From contig CM055837.1 in assembly GCA_029582265.1 (NCBI GenBank), positions 15,474,369-15,538,368 on the forward strand: a stretch of DNA of 64,000 nt, read 5' to 3'. Under the pieces are notes generated by a model. It was not told the origin of the DNA. It did not search any database and was given only the letters and a program-made list of their open reading frames with translations. Positions 56,501-63,186 of the stretch are shown here, in pieces (the first letter of the stretch is position 1; each line of letters opens with the position of its first letter). The translations under genes were made by a program, and so were the position numbers. Origin of the DNA: Zoroaster sp. YZ-2022 (Eukaryota > Echinodermata > Asteroidea > Forcipulatida > Zoroasteridae).

Positions 56501-59500
56501 TTAATGCCCGTATCGATTTCATTTTCAAAATGTAAAAAAATGAATTTTGTTGAAAATGTAAAAATAAAAATATTTCTTGGATAAAGCTAAATATAAATGG
56601 GCAAATTCACGTTTTGGGGACACACGAAATACTTCCAAAGTACAAAAAGCATGCGCGTGATGCCAATCTTTGTCACTCTGACTGGTTCAAAATCTGTGTC
56701 ACACATCACACAAAACAGCTGGTGAACAGCTGGCACATACCGCATTGCTCTGATTTTTATAAGCCTTGTCTTTACCATCTGTTAATACACCCCCATGTGA
56801 TTACGTTTCATCCAATCAGATTGTCTAAACTGTCTTGGGCATTTTTAAATAACCATTCTTAAATCCAATGAAAATTACTCAATATGAAGAAATTGAAAAA
56901 AAAAATTTAATCATAAAATTGTAGTGGGGCAGAATCTCCAGTGAAAGTTGGTCGCATCGACTTTTTCGCAAATACCACAGTTCACACGTGCAAGCCGATT
57001 TGTGTAATGCATGCTGGTCTAGCGAACAACCAAAAAATTGCAAAACTGACCTTAACTCCTCAATACTGAGCAACAGTAACCAATACTTTTCTTTGATTGT
57101 TTGTGTTCAGTTGAATAATGCAACTATTAGCCCTCCTATAGGTTTAACAATCAAAGACACTCAAAATGTGTATGTCACTCCCAACCCATTGACTTTGTGC
57201 AGTGCACTCAAATAAATGCAAGGACATGTGGCTATGGTAGGAGGTCAAACCAAAACCACTAAAGTGTATATGCAGTGTATATGCAGTGTATATGCAGTAC
57301 ATACACAGCTCTGTGTGACTCTGCATATAACTTAAGTAGGACATACACAAGTGTGTTTGACTTTGCCACTAACTCCAGCACAAAAATACACATGTGTGAA
57401 CAATTGGCAATGCAACCAAAAATACTCAAGTGACTGTCTGTGGGTGCAGTGCTTACTGGGCCAAATTTCAGCCTGGGCATAGGAGGGTTAATTGCATTAT
57501 TTACTTAAAGTAAGTTCAATTACAAATGACACGGTAATGTAAGGGGAAACGTGAATGGTTCGGGTTCTTTTCCTTTAAAGGTACTCGTGACTTGTTAGGG
57601 GAATAGGCAATTGTAGTGGCTTTACTGGTACAGGTAAGTAGAGTGACGCAGACCTACCTGTGATCCATGCATGTTAGTCCCATTGTTCACCATGGAAACA
57701 GCTCCAAACTTCTTATGTTTGATGCGAGGGTTTGACTCCATCTCAAAAAACCGAGCTTGGTCACCATAAAGTTTGCTGTGAAATCGAAACACAAACCATT
57801 TACTTTTAGATAACATGTTAAGGAGAGACAGCCAAACTTTCAAGCTTTCCAGGGTTATGTGGTCTTATAGTATTCACTTTTGTGGGTGAACAAAATCATA
57901 TTTTACCAGTTTAGCATGAAACCCTTCCTCCATGGTAAGTACTCTCGCAGTACTTATTTATCCAACACCATGTAAACCCATTAAGATGGGAGAAAACCAA
58001 TTTGTTCTTTTATCACCACTAGTTTGATCAGGCCTGTGAGTGGGGTTTGATAAAAAAAGAGGAAAAAAGAGAACCTAAAAAAGAGAACCTAAAAAAGACC
58101 CGGTGTCAATGGAGAACATCGTGAGTACTAAGTAGTAATCATGCACGTGTCACGTAGTGCACACATGGACGTAGAATACAAAATGGTGGTTGTTGTGGTG
58201 TGACGCGCGTGTCGTTAGGCCGTATAATTCCTTGGCTACGGCCGGAAATAACACGCAAGTCTATGGGAATTGACCGCAGCCGCGAGCTATTGGCTTCCGT
58301 AGGCACACTTTCCAGCCATAGCCAACGAAGTAGGACACAGCCAAAATACGGTGTGACGATCAGCCATACCGCTGGTTCGCGCGCTCTATATCCAACAGGC
58401 GGTATCTGGTGTGGGAACCAACGCACGGATCGAGATCGAGATCCGCGTGAAACAATAATTACACGCAATGCGCAATTTACAACAAAATAAAAAATGGAAT
58501 TTTTTTTTCGGGCGGATTTAAAAAAAAGCGGAAATTAAAATCGGGAGAGGAAATGAAAAAAGCGGAAATCCGCTAAAACGCGGAGATTTCACAGACCTGT
58601 TTGATAATGATAAGCACAAAGTTGAACTTGACTACAGATGTAGAATCAGTTCTTGAAAAGCCAGAGCCCACTGACATTCATTTCTTTTCATTTCGTGGAA
58701 TTGAGGTACCTATTCTAACTTTGAAATCAGTTCATATCGACAGGGGTTGAAATTCCCCTAGCCCACTAACCCAAGGCTAGTGGATTAACAGAAGGACTAC
58801 TATGTATCTGCTAGGTTTGACAGCAGGCTAGTGTACAAAAATAAGAAACACATCATTGAAATTCAAACAAAAACTTACAATGATTATTGCAAACAGTGCA
58901 AGGCAGTTCATTGGCATTGTAGAGAAAAACTAGATGTATAAACCTGTTTCAATGAGTTTGTAAATTGTGGATCTTATTTTAACCCTCCTATGCCCAGGCT
59001 GAAATTTGGCCCAGTAAGCACCGCACCCACAGACAGTCACTTGAGTATTAACCCTCCTATGCCCAGGCTGAAATTTGGCCCAGTAAGCACCGCACCCACA
59101 GACAGTCACTTGAGTATTTTTGGTTGCATTGCCAATTGTTCACACATGTGTATTTTTCTCTAAGAGTGCTGGAGTTAGTGGCAAAGTCAAACACACTTGT
59201 GTATGTCCTACATAAGTTATATGCAGAGTCACACAGAGCTGTGTATGTACTGCATAAGTTAGCAGCAGACTCATATACACTTGAGTGGTTTTGGTTTGAC
59301 CTCCTACCAAAGCCACATGTCCTTGCATTTATTTGAGTGCACTGCACAAAGTCAATGGGTTGGGAGTGACACACAAATTTTGAGTGTCTTTGATTGTTAA
59401 ACCTATAGGAGGGTTAAAGCTCTGTTTTGAGACATTAATATAACTATGAACTTAACCCTAACCACCCCAAATCCTGCAAAATCCTCCAAGGGGCACTTTT

Positions 59501-62500
59501 GGGGGAAAATTCGGCACTGTTGGAAACTGGTACTTTCACCTCTTCAAACGGGGCAAAATTACTACCTGGCAAGAAGTACAGGCCGTAAGTGCTGAATATG
59601 AAAGACTAACGAAAATGCATGGTGCATTTTGAAGATGTGGGCGTGTTTCCAAAAGTGCAGTGATGGATTTTGGAGGATTCAGGAAGGTTCCTAGCCAGAA
59701 TACCTAGGGGGGGGGGGGGGGGGTAGGGTTAAAGAACTAAAAAATGCTAAGATTTAATTTATTCATACACTAAGCCTAGAAACAATACCTGAACAATGAA
59801 TCTCCTCCTTTACTAGTCCCTGTGGGGTCTCCAGTTTGTGCCATGAAATTTTTCTACAGGATCAAAAGAACAAAGTCAACTGTTGAATAATATTGTCTGT
59901 TTATTTTGCATTAATTAACAGGAAATACATCTTTAAAACCCTCCTACAATCAGTGCAATTTTTTAAACAACCCATTCAGGCCACTCCAAGCCATTAGCTG
60001 CTGCCAGTTGCCTCCTATGGTTACCCTTCTGTGCACTGTCACACCACTGAGATTGCAGGGTAAGGTGGTCTCCCATTGATACATTGCAGGCCATACTAAT
60101 ATGTTCAAACATTTACAGTGGCCTTGGGTGGCACACAGTTGATTTTGTAAGATTACTTGGAAAGGACAGCAGGCTTGTACATGTATGTACTGAAGGTTGC
60201 TCAAGAGCAGAATTTTGTGGATTGTTAAGGGGAAGCTACAACATTGGTTGGTGTAAAGTTGGTACAAGTTTCAATGATCCAGAGAAACAATTCCTTCTGA
60301 ATTGTTTTCATCTTTGACAAAACAGGAATTGTTTTGTTGATTTTATGGAGGAGGGCCAAAGTCATGGTACAGCCAAGCCTTTGAGAAGCCTGGCGAGACC
60401 CAGGCTTTACCCAAGCCTATATAATCCCCTAGCTGAGCACAAAAGACACTTTACTAATGAACAGATCTCAAATAGCTCTTATTGCTAACACAGACTTGAC
60501 TGACACCTCAGCTGTCTTTTTTCACAACTGCCGCCATTATAATGAGCTCTACTTGGCTGGGTTAGGCACTCCAGAAGCCCAGGTTTTTTTTATCACCAGG
60601 TACGTTATTGTTACAGGATTAAGACTCACAACTGGCAGGATTGGCTGTACCACAACTTTATAAACTCTATAAAAAACATCATTTGTTGTTTTTTCATCAA
60701 AAACGTGATCACCTATTGCTATGAAACTTTTAGATAATACTTTGTTAACCCTAACTCCCTACACAACAAAGCCAGTTGGAGGATTTTGAAGGATTTTTAT
60801 TGTTTTAATACAATGCCTAGGGGAGTTAGGGTTAATGTGATAATGTGGTCATTATCAAATGAAATAAAATGAACTGAAACTTTTACAGGTATGGATGCAT
60901 TTATAGGCATTTTACCAATACCCTTTAACTGTCAGGTTTTTGAGGCTGTCACACTTTTTATACAATTATGCATTTTTCAGCTCTGTACCTCATATTTCTA
61001 TTAACCCTAACCTTCCCAAATCCTCCAAAATCCTCTTTGCTAAAGGGAAGGATTTTGAATGATTGAGGTTACATGCTACATGCTCTTTGCTAAAGTGAAG
61101 GATTTTGAAGGATTGAGGTTACATGCTACATGCTCTTTGCTAAAGTGAAGGATTTTGGAGGATTGAGGTTATTAGGCATACTTGCCTTTCCATGGTATAT
61201 GTACATCCATGTTTGTTGTAGTGATTGTAAGGTCAGTGCTTGGGTCAGTGGACGCTGTTTATTGCTCCATGCATGCAGGGAGGGTCCCTGGCCATGTACA
61301 TGTATCACATAATTAGAAACACATGTGTGCATACATGTCATGTGCTTGCTTTACTACTGAAGGATTTTGGAGGATTCAGGTTATGTGTAAGCAAATGGGC
61401 CTAGGGAGTTAGGAAGGATTCAGGTTATGTGTAAGCAAATGGGCCTAGGGAGTTAGGAAGGATTCAGGTTATGTGTAAGCAAATGGGCCTAGGGAGTTAG
61501 GGAGGATTCAGGTTACGTGTAAGCAAATGGGCCTAGGGAGTTACATGTAGGAAGGATTCAGGTTATGTGTAAGCAAATGGGCCTAGGGAGTTAGGAAGGA
61601 TTCAGGTTATGTGTAAGCAAATGGGCCTAGGGAGTTAGGGAAGATTCAGGTTATGTGTAAGCAAATGGGCCTAGGGAGTTAGGGAGGATTCAGGTTACGT
61701 GTAAGCAAATGGGCCTAGGGAGTTACATGTAGGAAGGATTCAGGTTATGTGTAAGCAAATGGGCCTAGGGAGTTAGGAAGGATTCAGGTTATGTGTAAGC
61801 AAATGGGCCTAGGGAGTTAGGGAAGATTCAGGTTATGTGTAAGCAAATGGGCCTAGGGAGTTAGGGAGGATTCAGGTTACGTGTAAGCAAATGGGCCTAG
61901 GGAGTTACATGTAGGAAGGATTCAGGTTATGTGTAAGCAAATGGGCCTAGGGAGTTAGGAAGGATTCAGGTTATGTGTAAGCAAATGGGCCTAGGGAGTT
62001 AGGGAAGATTCAGGTTATGTGTAAGCAAATGGGCCTCAGGAGTTAGGGTTAATAACCCAATATACATTGTAAGTGTACATTTTTGGAAAGCTCTGTTTTT
62101 TCTTCTTTCACATTTGATACCAAATACATCTGAATATGGTCAAGTTGAAAGTAGGTCATGACTTACATACATGTAACATGAAATCTAAGAACATTTTTAA
62201 GTTCAAATCCATTGCCATGGTAACACAATTCAACAGCCTGCAAAAATACTATCAACAAAAAACATACCTGGAATCATTCTATGGCCTAATGAGAATTTAT
62301 GCCAGAAACAATCAATTACATACATCAAACATCATACATACATTCATGGTTTACTATAAAACTTTATTAAAAAATCTCAAATTTTTACCCTAATTAAACT
62401 TAGAGGGTGCACCCCACTAAATAGTGAGGAATTCATGCGCCAAGCTGTTTATCATAAAGTGTATGTCCTCAAATCTTTCTGAAAAACAAAGATTTGAGGC

Positions 62501-63186
62501 CCATACATTTGATGGATTGTGTAAAAATGGCCCAATATCATAACCTGGGATCCTTGACTTCCAACTGTGAGTATTTTGGATACACTAGGCCCTGAAAAAG
62601 TGGTCCTAATTTGATTTCAAGCGTAAGGCTTTTTTCCAAAATGGCTGCTTTTCAGAGTGGGCATTTTCACTACTGTAGAGGGTGGTTTTCATTGGGATGA
62701 GGATAACTCCCTGGAAACCTGGACTTTAGACAGTAAATAGAGAAGAAAATAAAAGGTTATATATCGATCAATATTTTTTCTTTTGGATTTAAAAATTGTG
62801 GGACTTCTAAGTATTTTTTTACGATTTTTGAATATTTTGTGTTTAACACTGTTTACTATGGAAGTTTATTTAGTGGGGTGCACCCTAGAACTTAAAGCAG
62901 TCTGTTCTAGATGATCAGGGCGCCCTCCATTGGTATGATTTTGTCAACCAGTGGCTCATTATCTATGCAGGTAATGAATGCATTCATTGTACAAGTTCGC
63001 ATGATTGAAGGTTGAAGGGTTAAACAAGACACACGGTCAGACACAGAGACAGTAATGACAACAAACGTGATTTGTGTAATGATCAAAATGAAGATACAAT
63101 GGCACATCAAAGATTTACCTGCACAGAATGAAAGAGACAGAAGTTGTAGTATTTGATCTTGCAAAGCTTCAAGAAGTTGAGACAAC
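38036..63186 (-). CDS. PPIL4: PPIL4, cyclophilin-RRM nuclear protein, exons 2-13 (5' partial)
   Basis: Nuclear multidomain cyclophilin linked to pre-mRNA processing (family knowledge). Twelve exons with agreeing phases give 524 residues; the first coding exon, expected to hold about 23 residues, is beyond the right edge. Numbering visible residues v1-v524: cyclophilin-like domain v1 to about v140 with [15 protein letters not shown] and [13 protein letters not shown]; linker with [16 protein letters not shown] about v215-296 with RNP2 LFVCKL (v218-223) and RNP1 [12 protein letters not shown] (v254-264 region); a Lys-rich stretch; and a 151-residue RD/RE/RS tail. Human PPIL4 is 492 residues, so this form is longer, mostly in the tail. 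The residue aligned with the cyclophilin A active-site Arg is Ser, so isomerase activity is doubtful. Intron 11 carries a 4.7-kb minisatellite. Confidence 0.95.
38492..38997. other. PPIL4 intron 12, part
   Basis: A lone TTAACCCTAACCATGC at 38770 may be a decayed element end. Otherwise unrecognised. Confidence 0.4.
38998..39087. mobile_element. Minimal 90-bp TTAA element, copy 1
   Basis: TTAACCCTAACTCCCTAGAC ... GCTTAGGGAGTTAGGGTTAA, with GGATTTTGAAGGATTTTTAT between. TTAA at both ends, 18-bp TIRs. Confidence 0.82.
39388..39520 (-). CDS. PPIL4: PPIL4 exon 12
   Basis: 133 bp. Translates [44 protein letters not shown]. KxYDLxLDE is the conserved PPIL4 motif after the RRM; TRKRRQ could be a nuclear localisation signal. 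The acceptor is CATTACAG, the donor AAGGTGATT. It is separated from exon 11 by a 7.5-kb intron that is mostly minisatellite. Confidence 0.92.
39521..40291. other. PPIL4 intron 11, left part
   Basis: Carries the solo hairpin arm AGCAGGTTCTTTCTCAAAGG at 39772. TTGTTTAGTRTTTAGTGATATATTGAAA at 39964 recurs diverged at 40706. No exon. Confidence 0.5.
40292..40657 (+). mobile_element. SINE-1, full length, cleanest copy
   Basis: A box TGGTCGAGCGG (40301-40311), B box GGTTCGAATCC (40359-40369), body CTCCCCAGGGAGCTGAGATG, 3' GCGCTATATAAGTCCACATT and (ATT)5 tail. Confidence 0.92.
40925..41060. repeat. Two-copy direct repeat ACCCATGTGTACAAA
   Basis: ACCCATGTGTACAAATCCTG...AATCATACCAAC repeats once with a shorter middle. 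Confidence 0.75.
41205..42000. repeat. Three degenerate about 110-bp repeats next to the 63-bp array
   Basis: TTAGACTAAAATGTTAATGA...ACTGACGTAATGATGA...GCTTTCAT near 41210, 41655 and 41890, each followed by a GTCGAG stretch. The last runs straight into the 63-bp array. Confidence 0.75.
41461..41591. repeat. 131-bp hairpin element, 41-bp arms
   Basis: TTGATTTAATTTTGCCCTAC...CACTG and exact complement; the loop (GTGCTTTCCGAGTGTCTGTG) resembles the SINE-2 body. Confidence 0.8.
42003..46690. repeat. 63-bp minisatellite, about 74 copies, in PPIL4 intron 11
   Basis: Unit from GTGGCACACTTCATGTAGGT to GTGCCGTGGACTATGTCAGT+ACATGA. The first 12 units and a few near 46.1 and 46.6 kb carry GACTAGGTTAGTACACGAG; the middle carries GACTATGTCAGTACATGAG. 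Three other variable sites are shuffled. The 63-bp period keeps frames open on both strands. Confidence 0.98.
46742..47004. mobile_element. 263-bp foldback element, about 110-bp arms
   Basis: TAAGTAAGACTAATTGCGGT ... ACCGCAATTAGTCTTACTTA, arms nearly perfect; the centre has repeated GATCGTCCT and a second palindrome around CCTGAGG. One arm is present alone at 1831-1932. Ends 71 bp from PPIL4 exon 11. Confidence 0.85.
47075..47150 (-). CDS. PPIL4: PPIL4 exon 11
   Basis: 76 bp. Translates [20 protein letters not shown] then YKHY with split Gly and Arg codons at the ends. Less conserved than the RRM exons but in phase on both sides; LKDKYK aligns with the Lys-rich VLKDKVKPK region of PPIL4. The acceptor is TTTTCAG, the donor ATAGGTAATG. 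A foldback element ends 71 bp beyond the donor. Confidence 0.88.
47773..48356 (+). mobile_element. TTAA element, subfamily B, about 5 internal 44-bp units, complete
   Basis: TTAACCCTAACTCCCGAGGC ... GGCAAGGTTAGGGTTAA. Defines the full subfamily B layout: array, CCTTCAGTAG core, CAAGTATGCC, then GCAAAGAGCATGTAG end. Confidence 0.87.
48378..48500 (+). mobile_element. SINE-2 head
   Basis: GGTCGTGAGGTAAAGACATC and GGTTTGAATCC, then CAGTCACTCGGAAAGTGCTT; diverged copy of the family at 23200. Confidence 0.65.
48575..48686 (-). CDS. PPIL4: PPIL4 exon 10 (RRM end)
   Basis: 112 bp. Translates [20 protein letters not shown] then [17 protein letters not shown]: the second helix and last strand of the RRM, followed by the conserved DFSQSVAK block. 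The acceptor is TTGCACTTAAG, the donor AAAGGTCAGA. Confidence 0.95.
49002..49068 (-). CDS. PPIL4: PPIL4 exon 9 (RRM, RNP1)
   Basis: 67 bp. Translates [20 protein letters not shown] then ER; YAFVEFE is RNP1. The acceptor is TTTTGACAG, the donor AGGGTGAGT. Confidence 0.95.
49238..49595 (-). mobile_element. SINE-1, full length
   Basis: (AAT)n tail, variant 3' end AAAGCGCTCTTAAACAAGG, standard body and tRNA-like head. Confidence 0.86.
49860..49984 (-). CDS. PPIL4: PPIL4 exon 8 (RRM, RNP2)
   Basis: 125 bp. Translates [20 protein letters not shown] then [26 protein letters not shown] is RNP2, and [11 protein letters not shown] is RRM helix 1. The acceptor is CGTTTAG, the donor AAAGGTGTGT. Confidence 0.96.
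50076..50505 (+). mobile_element. SINE-1 with expanded (ATT/ACT) tail
   Basis: Head and body to AGGAATGATTT (50344), then 50345-50505 is a trinucleotide/hexanucleotide microsatellite (ATTACT)n then (AGTATTATT)n. The usual GCGCCTTGAGCACC 3' part is missing. Confidence 0.85.
50740..51295. repeat. 77-100 bp tandem repeat (about 6-7 copies)
   Basis: GGCTGCCCACATTGAGCAGG and TTGTCCAGGTGCCCACAGTA recur at 50807, 50886, 50964, 51051, 51138 and 51240; local triplication of CACTTTGTCCAGGCGCC near 51150. Confidence 0.9.
51331..51447 (-). CDS. PPIL4: PPIL4 exon 7 (acidic linker)
   Basis: 117 bp, 39 codons, phase 0 at both ends. Translates [20 protein letters not shown] then [19 protein letters not shown], the helical linker between cyclophilin and RRM. 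The acceptor is ATCCGCAG, the donor ATGGTGAGT. A 77-100 bp tandem repeat lies directly downstream in the intron. Confidence 0.94.
51450..52161. other. PPIL4 intron 6, nothing recognised except (AATGATCAAT)n
   Basis: 52100-52150 has five AATGATCAAT units directly before the hAT-like element. Confidence 0.55.
52162..53436. mobile_element. hAT-like element carrying an 18-copy 58-bp array
   Basis: CAGGGGTGTGATTTGACAAA ... GAGAAATCACAGGCCTG. Ends as in 55928-56216; the length difference is entirely the array. Confidence 0.8.
52200..53225. repeat. 58-bp tandem array (about 18 copies)
   Basis: Unit AGCAGGCCTGGGTCTCCCTT + TAGTCTAGAGGACAAAGCCC + CCTGAACCTCCTGTGGGT. From about 52.86 kb two variants alternate (CTAGAGGACAAATCCACC, CTCAAGGACAAAGCC), giving a 116-bp higher-order period. 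Confidence 0.97.
53596..53953 (-). mobile_element. SINE-1 inserted in the 20-bp array
   Basis: (AAT)n tail at the left adjoining the array; body; tRNA-like head ends CCGCTCGGCCACGACAATCC. Confidence 0.87.
53954..54144 (-). mobile_element. SINE head, GACGTAAAGCCGTAGG variant
   Basis: ACGGGACCTACGGCTTTACG then CCCATCCGAAGGACGAAGC and a second tRNA-like head, adjoining the previous SINE head to tail. Confidence 0.8.
54225..54430 (-). mobile_element. SINE-2 copy and fragment
   Basis: Minus strand GGTCGAGAGGTTAAGACGTC and GGTTATGGGTTTGTGTCCC; a second partial head-like CGGGCGGGACTTGAACCC at 54408 is 36 bp from PPIL4 exon 6. Confidence 0.68.
54466..54562 (-). CDS. PPIL4: PPIL4 exon 6
   Basis: 97 bp. 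Translates [20 protein letters not shown] then [12 protein letters not shown]: the end of the cyclophilin fold and the conserved acidic linker of PPIL4. The acceptor is TTTTTACAG, the donor GAGGTATTC. Confidence 0.95.
54563..55304. other. PPIL4 intron 5, nothing recognised
   Basis: AT-rich; GAGATACAGGTGCATG / GTACCTGTATCTG near 55085-55125 form a small inverted repeat. Confidence 0.45.
55305..55669 (+). mobile_element. SINE-1, full length
   Basis: Head TGGTTGAGCGG and GGTTCGAATCC, complete body, (ATT)n tail; ends 45 bp from PPIL4 exon 5. Confidence 0.9.
55714..55856 (-). CDS. PPIL4: PPIL4 exon 5
   Basis: 143 bp. Translates [47 protein letters not shown]. LDGxHTVFGEVxEG is the core cyclophilin C-terminal motif. 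The acceptor is CTCTCCAG, the donor CAGGTTAGT. Confidence 0.96.
55928..56216. mobile_element. hAT-like repeat, copy 3 (one 58-bp unit)
   Basis: CAAGGGTGTGATTTGACAAA ... GAGAAATCACAGGTCTG. It is the unexpanded counterpart of 52162-53436. Confidence 0.78.
56217..57126. other. PPIL4 intron 4, dispersed repeat fragments
   Basis: 56590-56850 shares CCCCCATGTGATYACGTTTC and CCAATCAGATTGTCTAAACT with 18770-18900. 56230-56530 shares words with 9925-10080. Confidence 0.55.
57127..57491 (-). mobile_element. TTAA element, ACACTTGTG word, inverted copy
   Basis: TTAGCCCTCCTATAGGTTTA ... GGGCATAGGAGGGTTAA. Reverse complement of 59048-59417 over nearly its full length, 1.5 kb away. Confidence 0.82.
57658..57775 (-). 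CDS. PPIL4: PPIL4 exon 4
   Basis: 118 bp. Translates [20 protein letters not shown] then [19 protein letters not shown]. The FExE..PRIKHKK..GxVSMVNNG block is the cyclophilin substrate-channel region. The acceptor is TTTCACAG, the donor CAGGTAGGT. Confidence 0.96.
57776..58028. other. PPIL4 intron 3, short AT-rich piece
   Basis: Contains CCCTTCCTCCATGG at 57926, resembling one TIR of 16558-17311; otherwise nothing. Confidence 0.4.
58029..58599. mobile_element. CAGGCCTGTGA TIR element with CpG-rich interior
   Basis: CAGGCCTGTGA and TCACAGACCTG ends flanked by the direct repeat TTTGAT (58023-58028, 58600-58605). 58140-58450 is strongly CpG-rich (ACGCGCGTG, GCCGCGAGC), unlike its surroundings. 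Purine-rich AAAGCGGAAAT words near the right end. Confidence 0.75.
58606..58978. other. PPIL4 intron 3, CTAGCC/GGCTAG words
   Basis: 58755-58835 has CCCTAGCCCACTA, GGCTAGTGGATTA and GGCTAGTGTAC but no clear termini. Confidence 0.4.
58979..59417 (+). mobile_element. TTAA element, ACACTTGTG word, left end duplicated
   Basis: TTAACCCTCCTATGCCCAGG appears at 58979 and again at 59048, a 69-bp tandem duplication of the left terminus. Right end ACCTATAGGAGGGTTAA. Words CACACTTGTGTATGT and CACAGAGCTGTGTATGT. Confidence 0.83.
59452..59732. mobile_element. TTAA element, subfamily D, with poly-G near right end
   Basis: TTAACCCTAACCACCCCAAA ... CCAGAATACCTAG, G17, TAGGGTTAA. Relative of 22906-23156 on the other strand. 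Confidence 0.8.
59789..59853 (-). CDS. PPIL4: PPIL4 exon 3
   Basis: 65 bp. Translates [20 protein letters not shown] then F. The [12 protein letters not shown] signature is diagnostic of PPIL4-type cyclophilins. The acceptor is CCTGTAG, the donor TTCAGGTATTG. The AG left over completes Ser with exon 4. Confidence 0.95.
59934..60235 (-). mobile_element. TTAA element, GCCACT word, inverted copy with eroded end
   Basis: AAAACCCTCCTACAATCAGT; reverse complement of 8738-9054 throughout, losing similarity after TTCTGTTC/AATTTTGTGG. Confidence 0.75.
60356..60664. mobile_element. GGGCCAAAGTCATGG element, diverged
   Basis: AGGGCCAAAGTCATGGTACA at the left, GGCTGTACCACAACTTT at the right; relative of 13653-13901. 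Confidence 0.68.
60745..60835. mobile_element. Minimal 91-bp TTAA element, copy 2
   Basis: TTAACCCTAACTCCCTACAC ... CTAGGGGAGTTAGGGTTAA; about 85% like 38998-39087 and at an unrelated site. Confidence 0.82.
61001..62052 (-). mobile_element. TTAA element, subfamily B, about 15 internal units, complete
   Basis: TTAACCCTAACCTTCCCAAA ... CAGGAGTTAGGGTTAA, TTAA at both ends. Same core as 47773-48356 on the opposite strand. Confidence 0.87.
61385..62045. repeat. 44-bp array with 182-bp higher-order period
   Basis: Units end in GTTAGGAAGG, GTTAGGGAAG, GTTAGGGAGG(+ACGTG) or GTTACATGTAGGAAGG in fixed order; ACATGT recurs at 61543, 61725 and 61907. Confidence 0.93.
62053..62403. other. PPIL4 intron 2, nothing recognised
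   Basis: AT-rich; an 85-codon plus frame at 62136 has no recognisable similarity. Confidence 0.45.
62404..62886. mobile_element. 483-bp TIR element AGGGTGCACCCCACTAAATA
   Basis: 20-bp TIRs, perfect except one base; the inner GTGCACC is itself palindromic. Non-coding interior. Confidence 0.78.
63119..63186 (-). CDS. PPIL4: PPIL4 exon 2
   Basis: 68 bp between TTTCAG and the donor CAGGTAAAT. Translates [20 protein letters not shown] then VQ, the second strand/helix region of the cyclophilin domain. It begins with two bases completing a codon from exon 1, which is not in the window. Confidence 0.93.

Noticed and set aside
58139..58468. 109-codon minus frame in the CpG-rich element
   Set aside because: Lies wholly inside a TIR element and has no recognised domain; kept only as possible captured DNA.
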